Part shown: in pieces, positions 25,074-34,458 of the stretch | Layout of the letters: each line of letters starts with the position of its first letter | How positions within the stretch are numbered: the stretch's first letter is position 1 | Source of the DNA: Streptomyces viridochromogenes DSM 40736 | Lineage (GTDB): Bacteria; Actinomycetota; Actinomycetes; Streptomycetales; Streptomycetaceae | Reading direction: 5' to 3' | DNA: 64,000 nt | NCBI RefSeq assembly: GCF_000158955.1 | Contig: NZ_GG657757.1 | Span: forward strand, 8,494,854-8,558,853 | Notes under the pieces: model-generated | What the model saw: the letters and a program-made list of their open reading frames with translations, nothing else | What the model was told of the DNA's origin: nothing | Database searches by the model: none | Made by a program: the position numbers and the translations under genes

Positions 25074-26405
25074 ATGCCGAGCCCTGACGAGGTTCGGCGG
25101 CGGATCGACAACCTCTACGACCGGGCCGAGAGCGACACGGGCACCTTCAACGCGACCCGCGCCGCTGCGATCCCGCGCCAGCGGGGCGCGGACACCCGCA
25201 GCCGGCCTCAGGGGGACACGGAACCCGCGATCGCAAGCCTTGCCCGGCAGTGGTTCGACGTCGCCCGCGCCAAGCTGGGCCCGACTGTGCCGGTGGCGCA
25301 GCCGGAGAGGAGGCTGCCTGTCCGCCCCGACCGCGCGCCTCAGGCCGCACGCCCCGTGCGCCAGGCGGAACGCCCCGCGGAACCCCGCGCCCTCGAAGCG
25401 CCCCAGACGCCCACCGGTGCCGCGTGGGAGCTGACCGGCGGATCAGCTCAGGCACCGACCACCGGCTCCGTCCCGAAGCTCTCCGACCAGCGTGACGCAC
25501 CGGCCGCGGCCGGCGAGTCCCAGCGGAGCGAGAGCGCCTGGCGTTCAGGTGCGCAGTCGGTCCTCAGCGACGTGGCGACGCGGCCGCTGTACGAGCCCGC
25601 GCCCGTGCCCGCCCTGGAGTCCAGCCCACTGCCCGGTCTGCAGACCACCGCGGTTCTGCCCACCGTCCCGTACCCCACTGCGGGTACGAACCACGGGGAC
25701 CTCCCAACAGGCGGAGTGGAGACGTACGGTGCCGGTCCGGCGACCGACGCAACCGCACCGCATGCCACGGCTCTGCCGGCCGATCCAACCGCCTACTACA
25801 TCCCCGCTCCGGCCGACGTGACCACGGCGACCTATGGCGCAGGTCTGCCGAGCATCCCTGCGTCTGTCCTGGCAGCTCCTGCTCCGGCCGTGCCCGCCGA
25901 GCCGGCCACCGCACCCGCCCCCGCTGCGCTGACAACGGCTGCCGCCCCGGCGGAACCGGTTGACTTCACGGCACGCGAAACCCTCTCCGCCACCTTCACG
26001 CCCGGCGCCCAGGGTGGATCCTGGCTGTCGCCGGGCGCAGGCCACCGGACCCAGGCCGAGCGGGTGGTCGCCTTCGCCCGAGCCCAGATCGGTCGGCCCT
26101 GCGTATGGGGTGCGGTCGGGCCGGGATCGTACGACGCCCCCGGTCTCACCCAGGCCGCGTGGAAGACTGCCGGCGTTGCGCTTCCCCGAACACCCCAGGC
26201 CCAGTGGGGAGCGGGAGTGCAGGTCTCGCTTGCCGACGCCCAGGCCGGAGACCTGGTCTTCTTCCACGACGACCTCGGCCACGTCGGCATCTGGAGCGGG
26301 GACGGCATGATGGTCCACGCCCCGGGGCCGGGAGCGCTCATCCGCGAGGAGTCGGTGTTCTTCGCCGGCCAGTCGGCGATCAAGGGCGTGGTCCGCCCGG
26401 CCTGA
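25074..26405 (+). CDS. NlpC/P60-domain protein lacking the catalytic cysteine
   Basis: 443 residues. A long Pro/Ala-rich low-complexity region (about 40-310) precedes a C-terminal NlpC/P60 domain (about 325-443). Family enzymes cleave peptidoglycan stem peptides with a Cys in the motif YDCSGL. Here that motif reads YDAPGL, with Ala355 in place of Cys, while His403 (GHVGIW) and the later HAPGPG are kept. No Sec or Tat signal is seen, so it may be cytosolic or exported another way. ATG 25074 is preferred; GTG 25053 lacks a ribosome site. Likely a pseudoenzyme with a binding or scaffold role, or an enzyme with a different chemistry. Confidence 0.75.
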   Translation: MPSPDEVRRRIDNLYDRAESDTGTFNATRAAAIPRQRGADTRSRPQGDTEPAIASLARQWFDVARAKLGPTVPVAQPERRLPVRPDRAPQAARPVRQAERPAEPRALEAPQTPTGAAWELTGGSAQAPTTGSVPKLSDQRDAPAAAGESQRSESAWRSGAQSVLSDVATRPLYEPAPVPALESSPLPGLQTTAVLPTVPYPTAGTNHGDLPTGGVETYGAGPATDATAPHATALPADPTAYYIPAPADVTTATYGAGLPSIPASVLAAPAPAVPAEPATAPAPAALTTAAAPAEPVDFTARETLSATFTPGAQGGSWLSPGAGHRTQAERVVAFARAQIGRPCVWGAVGPGSYDAPGLTQAAWKTAGVALPRTPQAQWGAGVQVSLADAQAGDLVFFHDDLGHVGIWSGDGMMVHAPGPGALIREESVFFAGQSAIKGVVRPA

Positions 26406-27080
26406 CGTTCCTCTCAGACCGGTTGGTGTTGCGGGGTGCCGGTGTTCCTCATGCACGTTCCGTCCCTCGGGACTGGGCAGGGCTGCCCTGTGCGCAGCCC
26501 CGAGGGGTGGAGCCTGACGAGAAGGTCGAGGGGAAGCGGCCGAGTGACAATGACGTAGGCGCTACGGCGATCACGAACGCGCTGTTGATGGTCCTCACGA
26601 ATCGAACGCGGCCAGGACCGTAGCAACATCAGGGCTTCCTCCAACTCGAACGCGTCATGCGCGGCAGGGTCCCAGTCCACGCGCAGCTCGCCTCTGGCCA
26701 GAAGCGGCCGCGGAAAGTACCGATGTCGGGTAGTCGCTGTGCTCGGTGGGGGAGGCGAGCTCGGTGCGGCCGAGGCCGTCGACGTGGCCTGCCCAGAGGT
26801 GGACGTCACCGCGGGCTCCACGTACGGATGCCGCGCGCTGCAGCTCGAAGGTGAGTCCACCCATGCGCCTGAACCTTGGTGATTTGCGTACGGACTTGGT
26901 TCCAGATCATCGAGGACCGTCTTTCGCCTGCGCGCCGAGCGCCCCTGATCGGTCCCCGATCCGACCCGGAAAAGCCCCTGACCGGGGCACCAGGTGGGCA
27001 ACAGTGCGCCTAACGTGACCGACGGTGCCCCGGCCGGGTCCGCACGCCTGACACAACCGTTCTCTTCACGAGGAGGATCC
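26406..27080. other. Region with a degenerate minus-strand ORF only
   Basis: 675 bases between the NlpC/P60-like and aminopeptidase genes. Apart from the possible broken gene at 26414-26864 and the AGGAGG ribosome site at 27071-27076, no feature was recognised. Confidence 0.4.
26414..26864 (-). pseudogene. Possible frameshifted gene, family unknown
   Basis: Frame 1 from ATG 26864 reads MGGLTFELQRAASVRG and LASPTEHSDY, then decays. A second frame continues from about 26730 with HRYFPRPLLARGELRVDWD, FELEEALMLLRS and a stop at 26414. Both parts look protein-like and join across one indel, which suggests a broken gene of about 150 codons. Not recognised. Confidence 0.3.
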
Positions 27081-28565
27081 ATGCCGTCAAGGGGCAGATC
27101 CGCATTACGGCGCATCGCCGAGCGGGGCACGGCCATGGCCGTGGGAGCCGCTATGGCCGTCATCACGGGCGTGGCCGCCGCTCCTGCGGTCCACGCGTCG
27201 CCGTCTGACACAGGGTCTCTGCGGTGGGAACCGTGTGACGACCCGGAGGAGCCGGGACCCGAGTGCGCCACCCTTTCGGTGCCGGTCGACTGGGCCCATC
27301 CGGACGGGCCGAGACTCGACCTGGCTGTGGCCCGCCGCAAGGCCACCGACCCCGGTGCACGCGTCGGCTCGATGGTGTTCGGCCCCGGAGGGCCGGGCGA
27401 CTCGGGTGTGGAGATGGTGGTGGGGCGCATCAGCCGGTTCAGCCCCGAGGTCCGCCGCAGGTTCGACATCGTCAGCTTCGACCCGCGCGGCGTGGGCGGC
27501 AGCAACCCGGTGACCTGCTCCGGCGACCTGCTTGCCGAGCGGCCGTCCCCGGAGCTGAAGAGCCAGGCGGACTTCGATGCCACCATGGCGTACAACAAGC
27601 GGCTCCGCGCCGACTGCCGGGCCCGTACCGGCCCGGTGTTCGACCACCTTGACACAGCCCAGACGGTCCGGGACCTGGACGCCCTCCGGGCCGCCCTCGG
27701 CGAGCGGAAACTGACCTTCCACGGCAGCTCGTACGGCACGCTGCTCGGGGCACAGTACGCCGAGACCTACCCGCGCCGCGTGCGCGCCATGGTGCTGGAG
27801 AGCGTCATGGACCACAGCGTCCCGACCGCCCGTGACTTCCTGCGAGCCGAGGCGGCCTCGGCAGAGGATTCCTTCCAGGAGTTCGTGAAGTGGTGCGACG
27901 GAGCCGTCAACTGCGCGCTGCACGGCCGCGACGTCCGCGCCGTCTGGCAGGGCCTGTTGGCCCGGGCCGGGCGCGGCGAGCTGGAGGACCCGGCGAAGCC
28001 GGGCACCTCGCTGTCGTCGTCGGACCTGGTCAACAAGATCGCGTTCCGGAAGTTCTATAGGGTCGACTACGCGGACCTGGCCACGGCGGTCGCGGGGATG
28101 GAGGCGAGTAAGCCGCTGCCCGCGTCGCCCACCTCGACAGCGCCGCTGCCTCCGGCCGCCGAGCTCTTCTGCTCGGACTGGCATCTGCCCGTGCGCGGCT
28201 ACCAGGAGTACGCCTCGCTCGTCGCCATGATGAACAGGACCGCGCCTGACCTGCCTTACCTGCTGCCGCTCCACATGGCAGCGGCGTGTCTGGGCACGCC
28301 GACCGCCAACCCGCAACACCGCCTGGACGCACGCGGTGTCCCGCCGGTCCTGCTGTCCAACGCCTTGCACGACCCCGCGACCGGCTACCCGTGGGCGGTC
28401 TCGGTGGCCCGGCAGCTCGGTCGCAGCGGCGTGCTCCTCACCTACGAGGGCCACGGCCACGGCAGCGTCACCAGCGGCCGGTGCATGGAGGACGCCGTGG
28501 ACAGCTACCTCACCGACCTGGCAGTCCCACCACGGGGCACCAGCTGCCCCGCCGTGCCGTTCTGA
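27081..28565 (+). CDS. Secreted tripeptidyl aminopeptidase / alpha/beta hydrolase
   Basis: 494 residues. A signal peptide spans about 1-40 (arginine-rich start, hydrophobic core, VHASPS cleavage region). The hydrolase fold has an oxyanion region GPGGPGDSG and nucleophile Ser217 in GSSYG; the Asp (LHDPATGY region) and His (GHGHGS) complete the triad. The layout matches Streptomyces Tap/SlpD-type extracellular aminopeptidases, which remove N-terminal tripeptides. C-terminal cysteines (GRCMED and TSCPAV) may pair. ATG with AGGAGGATCC, an excellent ribosome site. Monocistronic. Confidence 0.88.
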   Translation: MPSRGRSALRRIAERGTAMAVGAAMAVITGVAAAPAVHASPSDTGSLRWEPCDDPEEPGPECATLSVPVDWAHPDGPRLDLAVARRKATDPGARVGSMVFGPGGPGDSGVEMVVGRISRFSPEVRRRFDIVSFDPRGVGGSNPVTCSGDLLAERPSPELKSQADFDATMAYNKRLRADCRARTGPVFDHLDTAQTVRDLDALRAALGERKLTFHGSSYGTLLGAQYAETYPRRVRAMVLESVMDHSVPTARDFLRAEAASAEDSFQEFVKWCDGAVNCALHGRDVRAVWQGLLARAGRGELEDPAKPGTSLSSSDLVNKIAFRKFYRVDYADLATAVAGMEASKPLPASPTSTAPLPPAAELFCSDWHLPVRGYQEYASLVAMMNRTAPDLPYLLPLHMAAACLGTPTANPQHRLDARGVPPVLLSNALHDPATGYPWAVSVARQLGRSGVLLTYEGHGHGSVTSGRCMEDAVDSYLTDLAVPPRGTSCPAVPF

Positions 28566-28955
28566 CAGTTTGCCGTGCCGGATCCGCCCGGAAGGCGGAT
28601 CCGGTAGGAAGACGATCGTGATGCGCGGGCAACTCGCCGATGGGCAATAGCAGTTGATCGAGCCGCTTCTGGCGACGGGCGAGTAAGGCGCCTACCGAGA
28701 GCGGCTGCGGTACTCGTCCCACCAACCGCGCCCACCTGCGTAGGCGCCGCATCAGAGCGGCCCGGGGTCGAACGCCCGATAGCCGGACGCGGTCGAACCC
28801 TTCGGCGCTCGCTTTGCACGGTCGCCGCCACCGCCTCCGCACAGATGGAGGCGCCAGGAGGCGCGTACTGGCCATCGGCCCCACTTCAGGCCACCGCGTG
28901 CCGGCCACTCCCGGCGGGCGCTGACAGGCGAATACCGACACGCGCCAAGGTGGCG
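28566..28955. other. Gene-free region with transposase trace
   Basis: 390 bases. 28621-28735 is a decayed transposase start (listed separately); the remainder shows no recognisable feature. Confidence 0.4.
28621..28735 (+). pseudogene. Decayed IS5-type transposase N-terminus
   Basis: One frame reads RGQLADGQ*QLIEPLLATGE*GAYRERLR. This is recognisable as the LTDAQWxLIEPLLPxG opening of IS5-family transposases, with two in-frame stops and no DDE domain after it. Confidence 0.5.
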
Positions 28956-29381
28956 TCAGGCGGGCTGCGGGGCGGGAGTTGCCGGAGCGGCCGCGGCCTT
29001 GCGGGTCTCGCGCATCATCAGCAGGCCGTTGACCACCATGAGTGTGGCGGTCAGGCCGTGGACGCCGAGCGCGGTTGCCGCGGAGCCGTGGTGGGCCAGC
29101 ACGGTGGCCATGTCGCCGTACGCCGCGAGGGCCTCCACCAGCAGCACCCAGCCCAGCGCCCGGCGGTGGCCCGTCACCAGCAGGATGGCCAGGACCAGGG
29201 CCAGGACGACGTCGCGGATCCCCTTGACGATCAGGAAGCCGTCGCCGTCGCCGGACGGCCAGCTCGGCAGGCCGAAGCCCGGCGCCGTCGTCTCCGGACT
29301 CAGGATGAACTCCATCCCGAACCAGAGGATGAAGAGGATGAAGGCGGCGGCCAGGACGGTATTGATCTTCTTCAGCGACAT
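28956..29381 (-). CDS. DUF4267-type small membrane protein
   Basis: 141 residues with four membrane segments (about 8-26, 50-70, 77-92, 105-122) and a cytosolic Ala/Pro tail. PSWPSGDGDGFLIVKGIRDV fits the DUF4267 family of unknown function. ATG start with AAGGA upstream. It lies 78 bases downstream of the broken DUF1772 gene on the same strand, so both were probably one operon under the TetR at 29996. Confidence 0.7.
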   Translation of the reverse strand: MSLKKINTVLAAAFILFILWFGMEFILSPETTAPGFGLPSWPSGDGDGFLIVKGIRDVVLALVLAILLVTGHRRALGWVLLVEALAAYGDMATVLAHHGSAATALGVHGLTATLMVVNGLLMMRETRKAAAAPATPAPQPA

Positions 29382-29459
29382 TGTCCTTCTTCTCCCTGCA
29401 AGTCTTCGTCAGTTTGGTGAGCCTTGTGGAGCTTGCTGAGTCATGTGGGGGCTTTGATG

Positions 29460-29904
29460 TCAGGCGAGGGAGACGACCAGCAGGGCGAAGGCGGCGATGA
29501 TGACGGCGACGCGGGACGTAGTGGTAGCGGTTCCAGCGCTTTATCTGCTGCTGCCAGTCGGCAGGCCGGTTCTCGGGAGTCCAGGTCTTGTTTCGGTTGT
29601 TGATCGGGACGAGCAGCAGGACCGACATGATCACGCTGAGAAGCAGCAGCGCGCCGGCGGCGACGACGAGGCCGGTGCCGTGGTGTCGTCCGGCGATGGC
29701 CCAGATCACGACGAGGACGAGTGAGCTGAGATACCAGACGGGCATCGCGGCGCCGAGCATCCGGCCCCCGTGGGCGTGGCCGAGCTGACTGCTGTCCTCG
29801 GGCAGAGCGTTGAGGATCGAGTTGATGACGAAAGCGACGGAGAACTCCACCCCCACCATCAGGCCGACGCTCACGGTGGTGACGACCTCGAGTGCGTTGA
29901 GCAT
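29460..29904 (-). pseudogene. DUF1772-type membrane protein gene with a one-base frameshift
   Basis: Codons 1-130 encode a four-helix DUF1772/anthrone-oxygenase-like membrane protein (NALEVVTTVSVGLMVGVEF, then the PINNRNKTW motif and RWNRYHYV). The normal final helix RVAVIIAAFALLVVSLA and its TGA (29460) are in another frame. One extra base in the GGG run at 29513-29515 breaks the gene. Without it the length is as usual for the family. ATG 29904 has GGGAGGG upstream. Either a recent pseudogene or a sequencing error. Divergent from a TetR gene with twin operators between. Confidence 0.75.
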
Positions 29905-29919
29905 GCTGATCCCTCCCAT

Positions 29920-29986
29920 TGTCTAGCGTTGCTAGCTGATGAGGCAACGCTAGTACTGCTGCCGCTCGATTGTCTAGCAGTGCTAG
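29920..29986. promoter_or_regulatory. Twin TetR operators
   Basis: TGTCTAGCGTTGCTAG (29920-29935) and TGTCTAGCAGTGCTAG (29971-29986) are two copies of a CTAGC-N3-GCTAG palindrome, 51 bp apart. A further half-site GCAACGCTAG lies between. The right copy ends 9 bases before the TetR ATG. Confidence 0.75.
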
Positions 29987-29995
29987 GATCGAGTC

Positions 29996-30574
29996 ATGTC
30001 GGTACAGGAACGCAAGCAGCGCGAACGGGCCAGCCGCGAGCGCCTCATCGTGGCGACGGCCCGCGAACTCGCCGAGCAGCAGGGCTGGGACGCGGTCACC
30101 ACCCGCCGGCTCGCCGAGCGCATCGAATACAGCCAGCCCGTCCTCTACAGCCACTTCCGCGGCAAGCGTGAGATCATCGGCGCCGTCGCCCTCCAGGGGG
30201 CTGCCGAACTGGCCACAGCGGTACGGGCCGCGACCTCCGCCGCGGACGGCCCGCGTGCCCGGGTCGCCGCCCTGGCCCGCGCCTACCTCGACTTCGCCGC
30301 ACGCAACCCGGCGGTCTACGACGCCCTGTTCCAGCTCGACGGCGGCCTGGCGTACGCGCGGGAGGACACCCCGGAGCCATTGAAGGACGCTTTCGCCGCC
30401 CTGCTCGAGTGTCTCGCCGAGGTCGCCGGGGACGGCGTCGACGCGGGGCTGTTCACCGAGGTGTTCTGGGCGTCCCTGCACGGCCTGGCGACCCTGACCC
30501 GCGCGGACCGCCTGCTGCCCGAGTACGCCGAGTCGAGGGTGGAGCTACTGGTGGACCGGCTCGTTGTGCTCTGA
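29996..30574 (+). CDS. TetR-family repressor with WHG-type C-terminal domain
   Basis: 192 residues. HTH at about 30-60 (TTRRLAERIEYSQPVLYSHF); the C-terminal part carries the FWASLHGLATL motif of the WHG subfamily. ATG start without a strong ribosome site. Divergent from the DUF1772/DUF4267 membrane genes, which it probably represses along with itself through the twin operators. Confidence 0.86.
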   Translation: MSVQERKQRERASRERLIVATARELAEQQGWDAVTTRRLAERIEYSQPVLYSHFRGKREIIGAVALQGAAELATAVRAATSAADGPRARVAALARAYLDFAARNPAVYDALFQLDGGLAYAREDTPEPLKDAFAALLECLAEVAGDGVDAGLFTEVFWASLHGLATLTRADRLLPEYAESRVELLVDRLVVL

Positions 30575-30880
30575 CACGCCATCCCAGCGGGCACGCGGCC
30601 GGGGCCCTTGCGCTCCGCACTGCCTACCTGCGGCAACGCTTGCGGTCACGCGCCTCGCGTGGCGGGGTGGGGTGGGGTGGGGAAGCAGTAGCGGCCCAGG
30701 CAGGGAGTTTGCGGGCGAGGCGGTGAAGCGGTTCCGCGAGGGGCGGGGCCGAACCCGCCGAGCTGAGATCACGGGGGCTCGGCCGGGCGCAGAGCAGGAA
30801 CGTCCTCGCGCGCCCGGTCGGCCATTCCCACAACGGGGCCCGATGGCGTGTCGCGGGCCCCGTCGGGATCGTGCCGCCGG
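30575..30880. other. Gene-free region between convergent genes, with G-quadruplex motif
   Basis: 306 bases between the 3' ends of the TetR and FdhF-like genes. The notable content is the G-tract at 30664-30682; nothing else recognised. Confidence 0.5.
30664..30682 (+). other. Perfect G-quadruplex motif
   Basis: GGGGTGGGGTGGGGTGGGG: four runs of four G with single-T loops on the plus strand. This is among the most stable quadruplex-forming patterns known. It could pause polymerases arriving from either convergent gene. Confidence 0.8.
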
Positions 30881-33193
30881 TCAGGCGGGTGTGGGCTGTG
30901 TCCGGTCGGGGGTGGGTTCGAGACGCACGACGATGCCCTTCGACGTGGGCTGGTTGCTGATGTCGGCGACGCTGTCCAGCGGCACCAGGACGTTCGTCTC
31001 CGGGTAGTAGGCGGCGGCCGAGCCCTTGGCGGCCTGGTAGGGCACGACTTCGAAGTTCTCGGCCCGGCGCTCGGTGCCGTCCGCCCAGACGCTCACCAGG
31101 TCGACGTGGTCGCCCTGAGCGAGGCCGAGTTCGATCAGGTCGGCCGGGTTGACGAGAACGACGTGGCGGCTGCCGTGGATGCCGCGATAGCGGTCGTTGT
31201 TGGTGTAGGGGACGGTGTTCCACTGGTCGTGCGAGCGCAGCGTCTGAAGCAGCAGGTGCCCCTCGGGTGCCCGGGGGACCACGCGCTCGTTGCAGGTGAA
31301 CAGGGCTTTGTCGGCCTTGGTGTTGAAGACGCCCTCGTTGACGGGGTTGGGCAGTTGGAAGCCCCCGGGGCGGGTCACCCGTGCGTTGAAGTCATGGAAG
31401 CCCGGCACGATGCGGGAGATGCGGTCGCGGATCGTGCCGTAGTCGCCCTCGAACTCGCCCCAGGGAATGTCCGCCTCGCCGTCCAGGGCCCGCCGGGCCA
31501 GCCGGCACAGGATGGCGACCTCGCTGAGCAGCAGTGGGGAGGCCGGTTCGAGACGGCCCTGGGAGGTGTGCACCTCGCTCATGGAGTCCTCGACGGTGAC
31601 GAACTGCTCGCCGTCCGCCTGGACGTCACGCTCGGTGCGCCCCAGGGTCGGCAGGATCAGCGCGGTGTCGCCGCAGACGGTGTGCGAGCGGTTGAGCTTG
31701 GTGGAGATGTGGGCGGTCAGCCGACACGAGCGCATCGCCTCCTCGGTGACCTCGCTGTCAGGAGCGGCCCGGACGAAGTTGCCGCCGAGGGCGAGAAAGA
31801 CGTTGACACGCCCTTCGCGCATCGCCTTGATCGAGTTCACCGAGTCCAGGCCGTGCGGGCGCGGCGGGTCGAAGCCGAACTCCTTCTGCAGGGCATCCAG
31901 GAAGGTGTCCGGCATCTGCTCCCAGATGCCCATGGTGCGGTCACCCTGGACGTTGCTGTGGCCGCGCACCGGGCAGGCGCCGGTTCCGGCGCGCCCCAGG
32001 TTGCCGCGCAGCATCAAGAAGTTGACGATCTCCCGGATGGTGGGCACGCCGTGCTTGTGCTGGGTGATGCCCATCGCCCAGCAGACGATGACGCGTTCGC
32101 TGTTGAGGACCTCGTCGCGGACCTTCTCGATCTCCTCGCGGGTCAGTCCGGTCGCCGTGTGCACGTCCTCCCAGTCGACGGCGCGGGCGTGCTGGGCGAA
32201 CTCCTCGAAGCCGGAGGTGTGGGCGTCGATGAAGTCGTGGTCCAGGACGCTGCCCGGCGCCGCGTCCTCGGCCTCCAGCAGCAGGCGGTTGAGGGCCTGG
32301 AACAGGGCGAGGTCGCCGCCGGGCTTGATGTGCAGGAAGCGGTCGGCGATCTGGGTGCCGCGTCCGAGGACCCCGCCCGGCTTCTGCGGGTTCTTGAAGC
32401 GCCGCAGCCCGGCCTCCGGCAGCGGGTTGACCGCCACGATCCGGCCGCCGCCCCGCTTGGCCTCCTCGAGGGCGGAGAGCTGTCGCGGGTGGTTGCTGCC
32501 CGGGTTCTGCCCGACCAGGAAGATCAGGTCGGCGTGGTGGAGGTCGTCGAGGCTGACGGTGCCCTTGCCGGTGCCCAGGGTCTCGCTCAGGGCGAAGCCG
32601 CTGGACTCGTGGCACATGTTGCTGCAGTCGGGCAGGTTGTTGGTGCCGAAGGCGCGGGCGAAGAGCTGCAGGACGAAGGCGGCCTCGTTGCTGGCGCGGC
32701 CGGAGGTGTAGAAGACGGCCTCGTCGGGAGAGGCCAGCGACTTCAGTTCCTGCGCGAGGACGTCCAGGGCGTCACTCCAGCCGATGGGCTCGTAGTGCTC
32801 GGAGCCGGGCCGCTTGATCAACGGCTCGGTGAGCCGGCCCTGCTGGTTGAGCCACATGTCGGAGCGGCCGGCGAGGTCCGAGACGCTGTGCTCACGGAAG
32901 AAGTCGGCTGAGACCCGGCGCGTGGTCGCCTCGTCGTTGATGTGCTTGGCGCCGTTCTCGCAGTACTCGTTGCGATGACGGCGCCCCGGGGCCGGGTCCG
33001 CCCATGCGCAGCCGGGACAGTCGACACCACCCACCTGGTTCATGGTCAGCAGGTCCACCCCGGTCTTGCGCGGGGAGGTCTGCTCCAGGGAGTACTCCAG
33101 CGCGTGCACGACCGCGGGGACTCCGGCCGCCCACTTCTTCGGCGGTGTCACGGAGAGGGTGGTCTCCGGCTCCTCGCCGGGCGGGTTCTGCAT
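30881..33193 (-). CDS. FdhF/YdeP-family molybdopterin oxidoreductase
   Basis: 770 residues of the DMSO-reductase superfamily. The N-terminal VGGVDCPGCAWADP is the signature of the FdhF/YdeP subfamily, not the classic four-cysteine [4Fe-4S] motif. Residues about 95-560 bind molybdopterin (GRASNEAAF, NMCHESSGF, GQNPGSNHPR), and the C-terminal dinucleotide-binding domain starts near 640. No Tat signal, so cytoplasmic. Subfamily members act in acid or formate-related stress, but the substrate is generally unknown. ATG start. Separated by 36 bases from the SRPBCC gene upstream, so an operon is likely. Confidence 0.88.
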   Translation of the reverse strand: MQNPPGEEPETTLSVTPPKKWAAGVPAVVHALEYSLEQTSPRKTGVDLLTMNQVGGVDCPGCAWADPAPGRRHRNEYCENGAKHINDEATTRRVSADFFREHSVSDLAGRSDMWLNQQGRLTEPLIKRPGSEHYEPIGWSDALDVLAQELKSLASPDEAVFYTSGRASNEAAFVLQLFARAFGTNNLPDCSNMCHESSGFALSETLGTGKGTVSLDDLHHADLIFLVGQNPGSNHPRQLSALEEAKRGGGRIVAVNPLPEAGLRRFKNPQKPGGVLGRGTQIADRFLHIKPGGDLALFQALNRLLLEAEDAAPGSVLDHDFIDAHTSGFEEFAQHARAVDWEDVHTATGLTREEIEKVRDEVLNSERVIVCWAMGITQHKHGVPTIREIVNFLMLRGNLGRAGTGACPVRGHSNVQGDRTMGIWEQMPDTFLDALQKEFGFDPPRPHGLDSVNSIKAMREGRVNVFLALGGNFVRAAPDSEVTEEAMRSCRLTAHISTKLNRSHTVCGDTALILPTLGRTERDVQADGEQFVTVEDSMSEVHTSQGRLEPASPLLLSEVAILCRLARRALDGEADIPWGEFEGDYGTIRDRISRIVPGFHDFNARVTRPGGFQLPNPVNEGVFNTKADKALFTCNERVVPRAPEGHLLLQTLRSHDQWNTVPYTNNDRYRGIHGSRHVVLVNPADLIELGLAQGDHVDLVSVWADGTERRAENFEVVPYQAAKGSAAAYYPETNVLVPLDSVADISNQPTSKGIVVRLEPTPDRTQPTPA

Positions 33194-33229
33194 CGGTTCG
33201 CCTTTCTCTTGCCATGTCCGGCATGCCGG

Positions 33230-33850
33230 TCAGCCGACAGGCCACTGGGCCACGCGGCTCCTGGGCGGTTCCGGATGGTCGTGCTGCACGCGGCCGTTGC
33301 GGATGGTGCCGCGCCAGGCCCCGCCCTCCTGCCCCACTCCTTCGATGAACTGCTTGAAGTTCACGAGTTCGCCCTGCACCAACCGGGCCGTCAGCCGGGC
33401 CGCCCAGGACGAGCGGTTGAGGATCCTCGCGGCGCCCCGCGGTTCCAGGAGCATCCGGACCGTGATCGCCGTGCCGCCGGACTCCGTCGGCCTGAACTCG
33501 ACCTCGCCCTGGTGGGAGGGGTTCTGCTCCAGGCCGCGCCAGGCCAGGTAGGCGTCCGGGTCCTGCTCCACGATCTCGACCGCGAAGCGGCGGCGCAGGA
33601 GTCCGTAGCCGATGGTCCAGGCGGTCACGGCGGGCCTGATCTGCTCGACGCCGCGCACCACGGTCGAAAAGCGCGGGAAGGTCTTGAACTGCGTCCACTG
33701 GTTGTACGCCGTCCGCACCGGCACCGCGACCTCGACCGTCTCCTCGACGTGCCGCTCGCGCAGCGGACGGCGGCGCGTGACGCGGTCGCCGTCCGTGCGC
33801 GTCCCCGGCATGTCCGGCACGGCCTGCTGGGCGTCGTCTTCGTGCGCCAT
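33230..33850 (-). CDS. SRPBCC (polyketide cyclase/CoxG-like) family protein
   Basis: 206 residues. A helix-grip fold covers about 32-175 (VEVAVPVRTAYNQWTQFKTFPRF, the usual opening of SRPBCC proteins), ending in GTIRNGRV. Such domains bind hydrophobic ligands; some members help mature molybdenum enzymes, which would suit the FdhF-like gene that follows, but this is inference. ATG 33850 with AGAGG upstream; the open frame continues but shows no homology-like sequence. Confidence 0.78.
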   Translation of the reverse strand: MAHEDDAQQAVPDMPGTRTDGDRVTRRRPLRERHVEETVEVAVPVRTAYNQWTQFKTFPRFSTVVRGVEQIRPAVTAWTIGYGLLRRRFAVEIVEQDPDAYLAWRGLEQNPSHQGEVEFRPTESGGTAITVRMLLEPRGAARILNRSSWAARLTARLVQGELVNFKQFIEGVGQEGGAWRGTIRNGRVQHDHPEPPRSRVAQWPVG

Positions 33851-34458
33851 CGTGGCCTCTCTTCCGGTGAGGGAGCCGGGCGTCCGGCCGTCCGCCCCGC
33901 CCTCGTGCGTCAGGGCTCCCCTTCCGGTTCCCACATCGTGCACTTCGAGTCCCCCTGGTGCGGCGTGGGATCAGCCCGGCAGAACGATCAGCTCGTCGAT
34001 GACCGGCTCTGGACCGTCATAGGTGAGGTGCGCGATGGCTGCGACCGGTGCGATCACCCGGCTCCAGGCAGCTGGTTGCCGAAGCCGTCGTCGACGCGTC
34101 AGCGAGAGATACTGCCCGGACGTCATCGGCCGCTTTCTCCTCGAATGCCATGCGGAACAAGCGAAGTCAGGGTCCGTCGCCCCAGGGCGCGACGCCGGTG
34201 CGTCGGCGATGCGGGCGCCTGCACCAGAAGGTCTGACCTCGGGTGAGGTGCGCCCGCACCGACGGCCGGATCGCGTCACTACGGCGGCATTCGGCCAACA
34301 CTCCACCCATTTCCCGTCTTTCGGACAACCGAGCAACCGGTCCGTTCCTCTCACAGCGCGGGCAAAGCAAACGCCTCTCACGTGACGGCTCCGGCCCGGA
34401 CCTCGCGGACGCGCCGTGCCGCCTGCTTCTTTCTCACAGCACCGGAGAACGAGGAACC
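33851..34458. other. Gene-free region
   Basis: 608 bases between divergent genes. A 51-codon minus-strand ORF (33971-34126, GAGGAG nine bases before its ATG) exists but resembles nothing known. No promoter or repeat stands out apart from the GAGGAA ribosome site of the next gene. Confidence 0.4.

Noticed and set aside
33971..34126. 51-codon minus-strand ORF with GAGGAG upstream
   Set aside because: No homology-like pattern and basic low-complexity composition; a single ribosome-like site is weak evidence.
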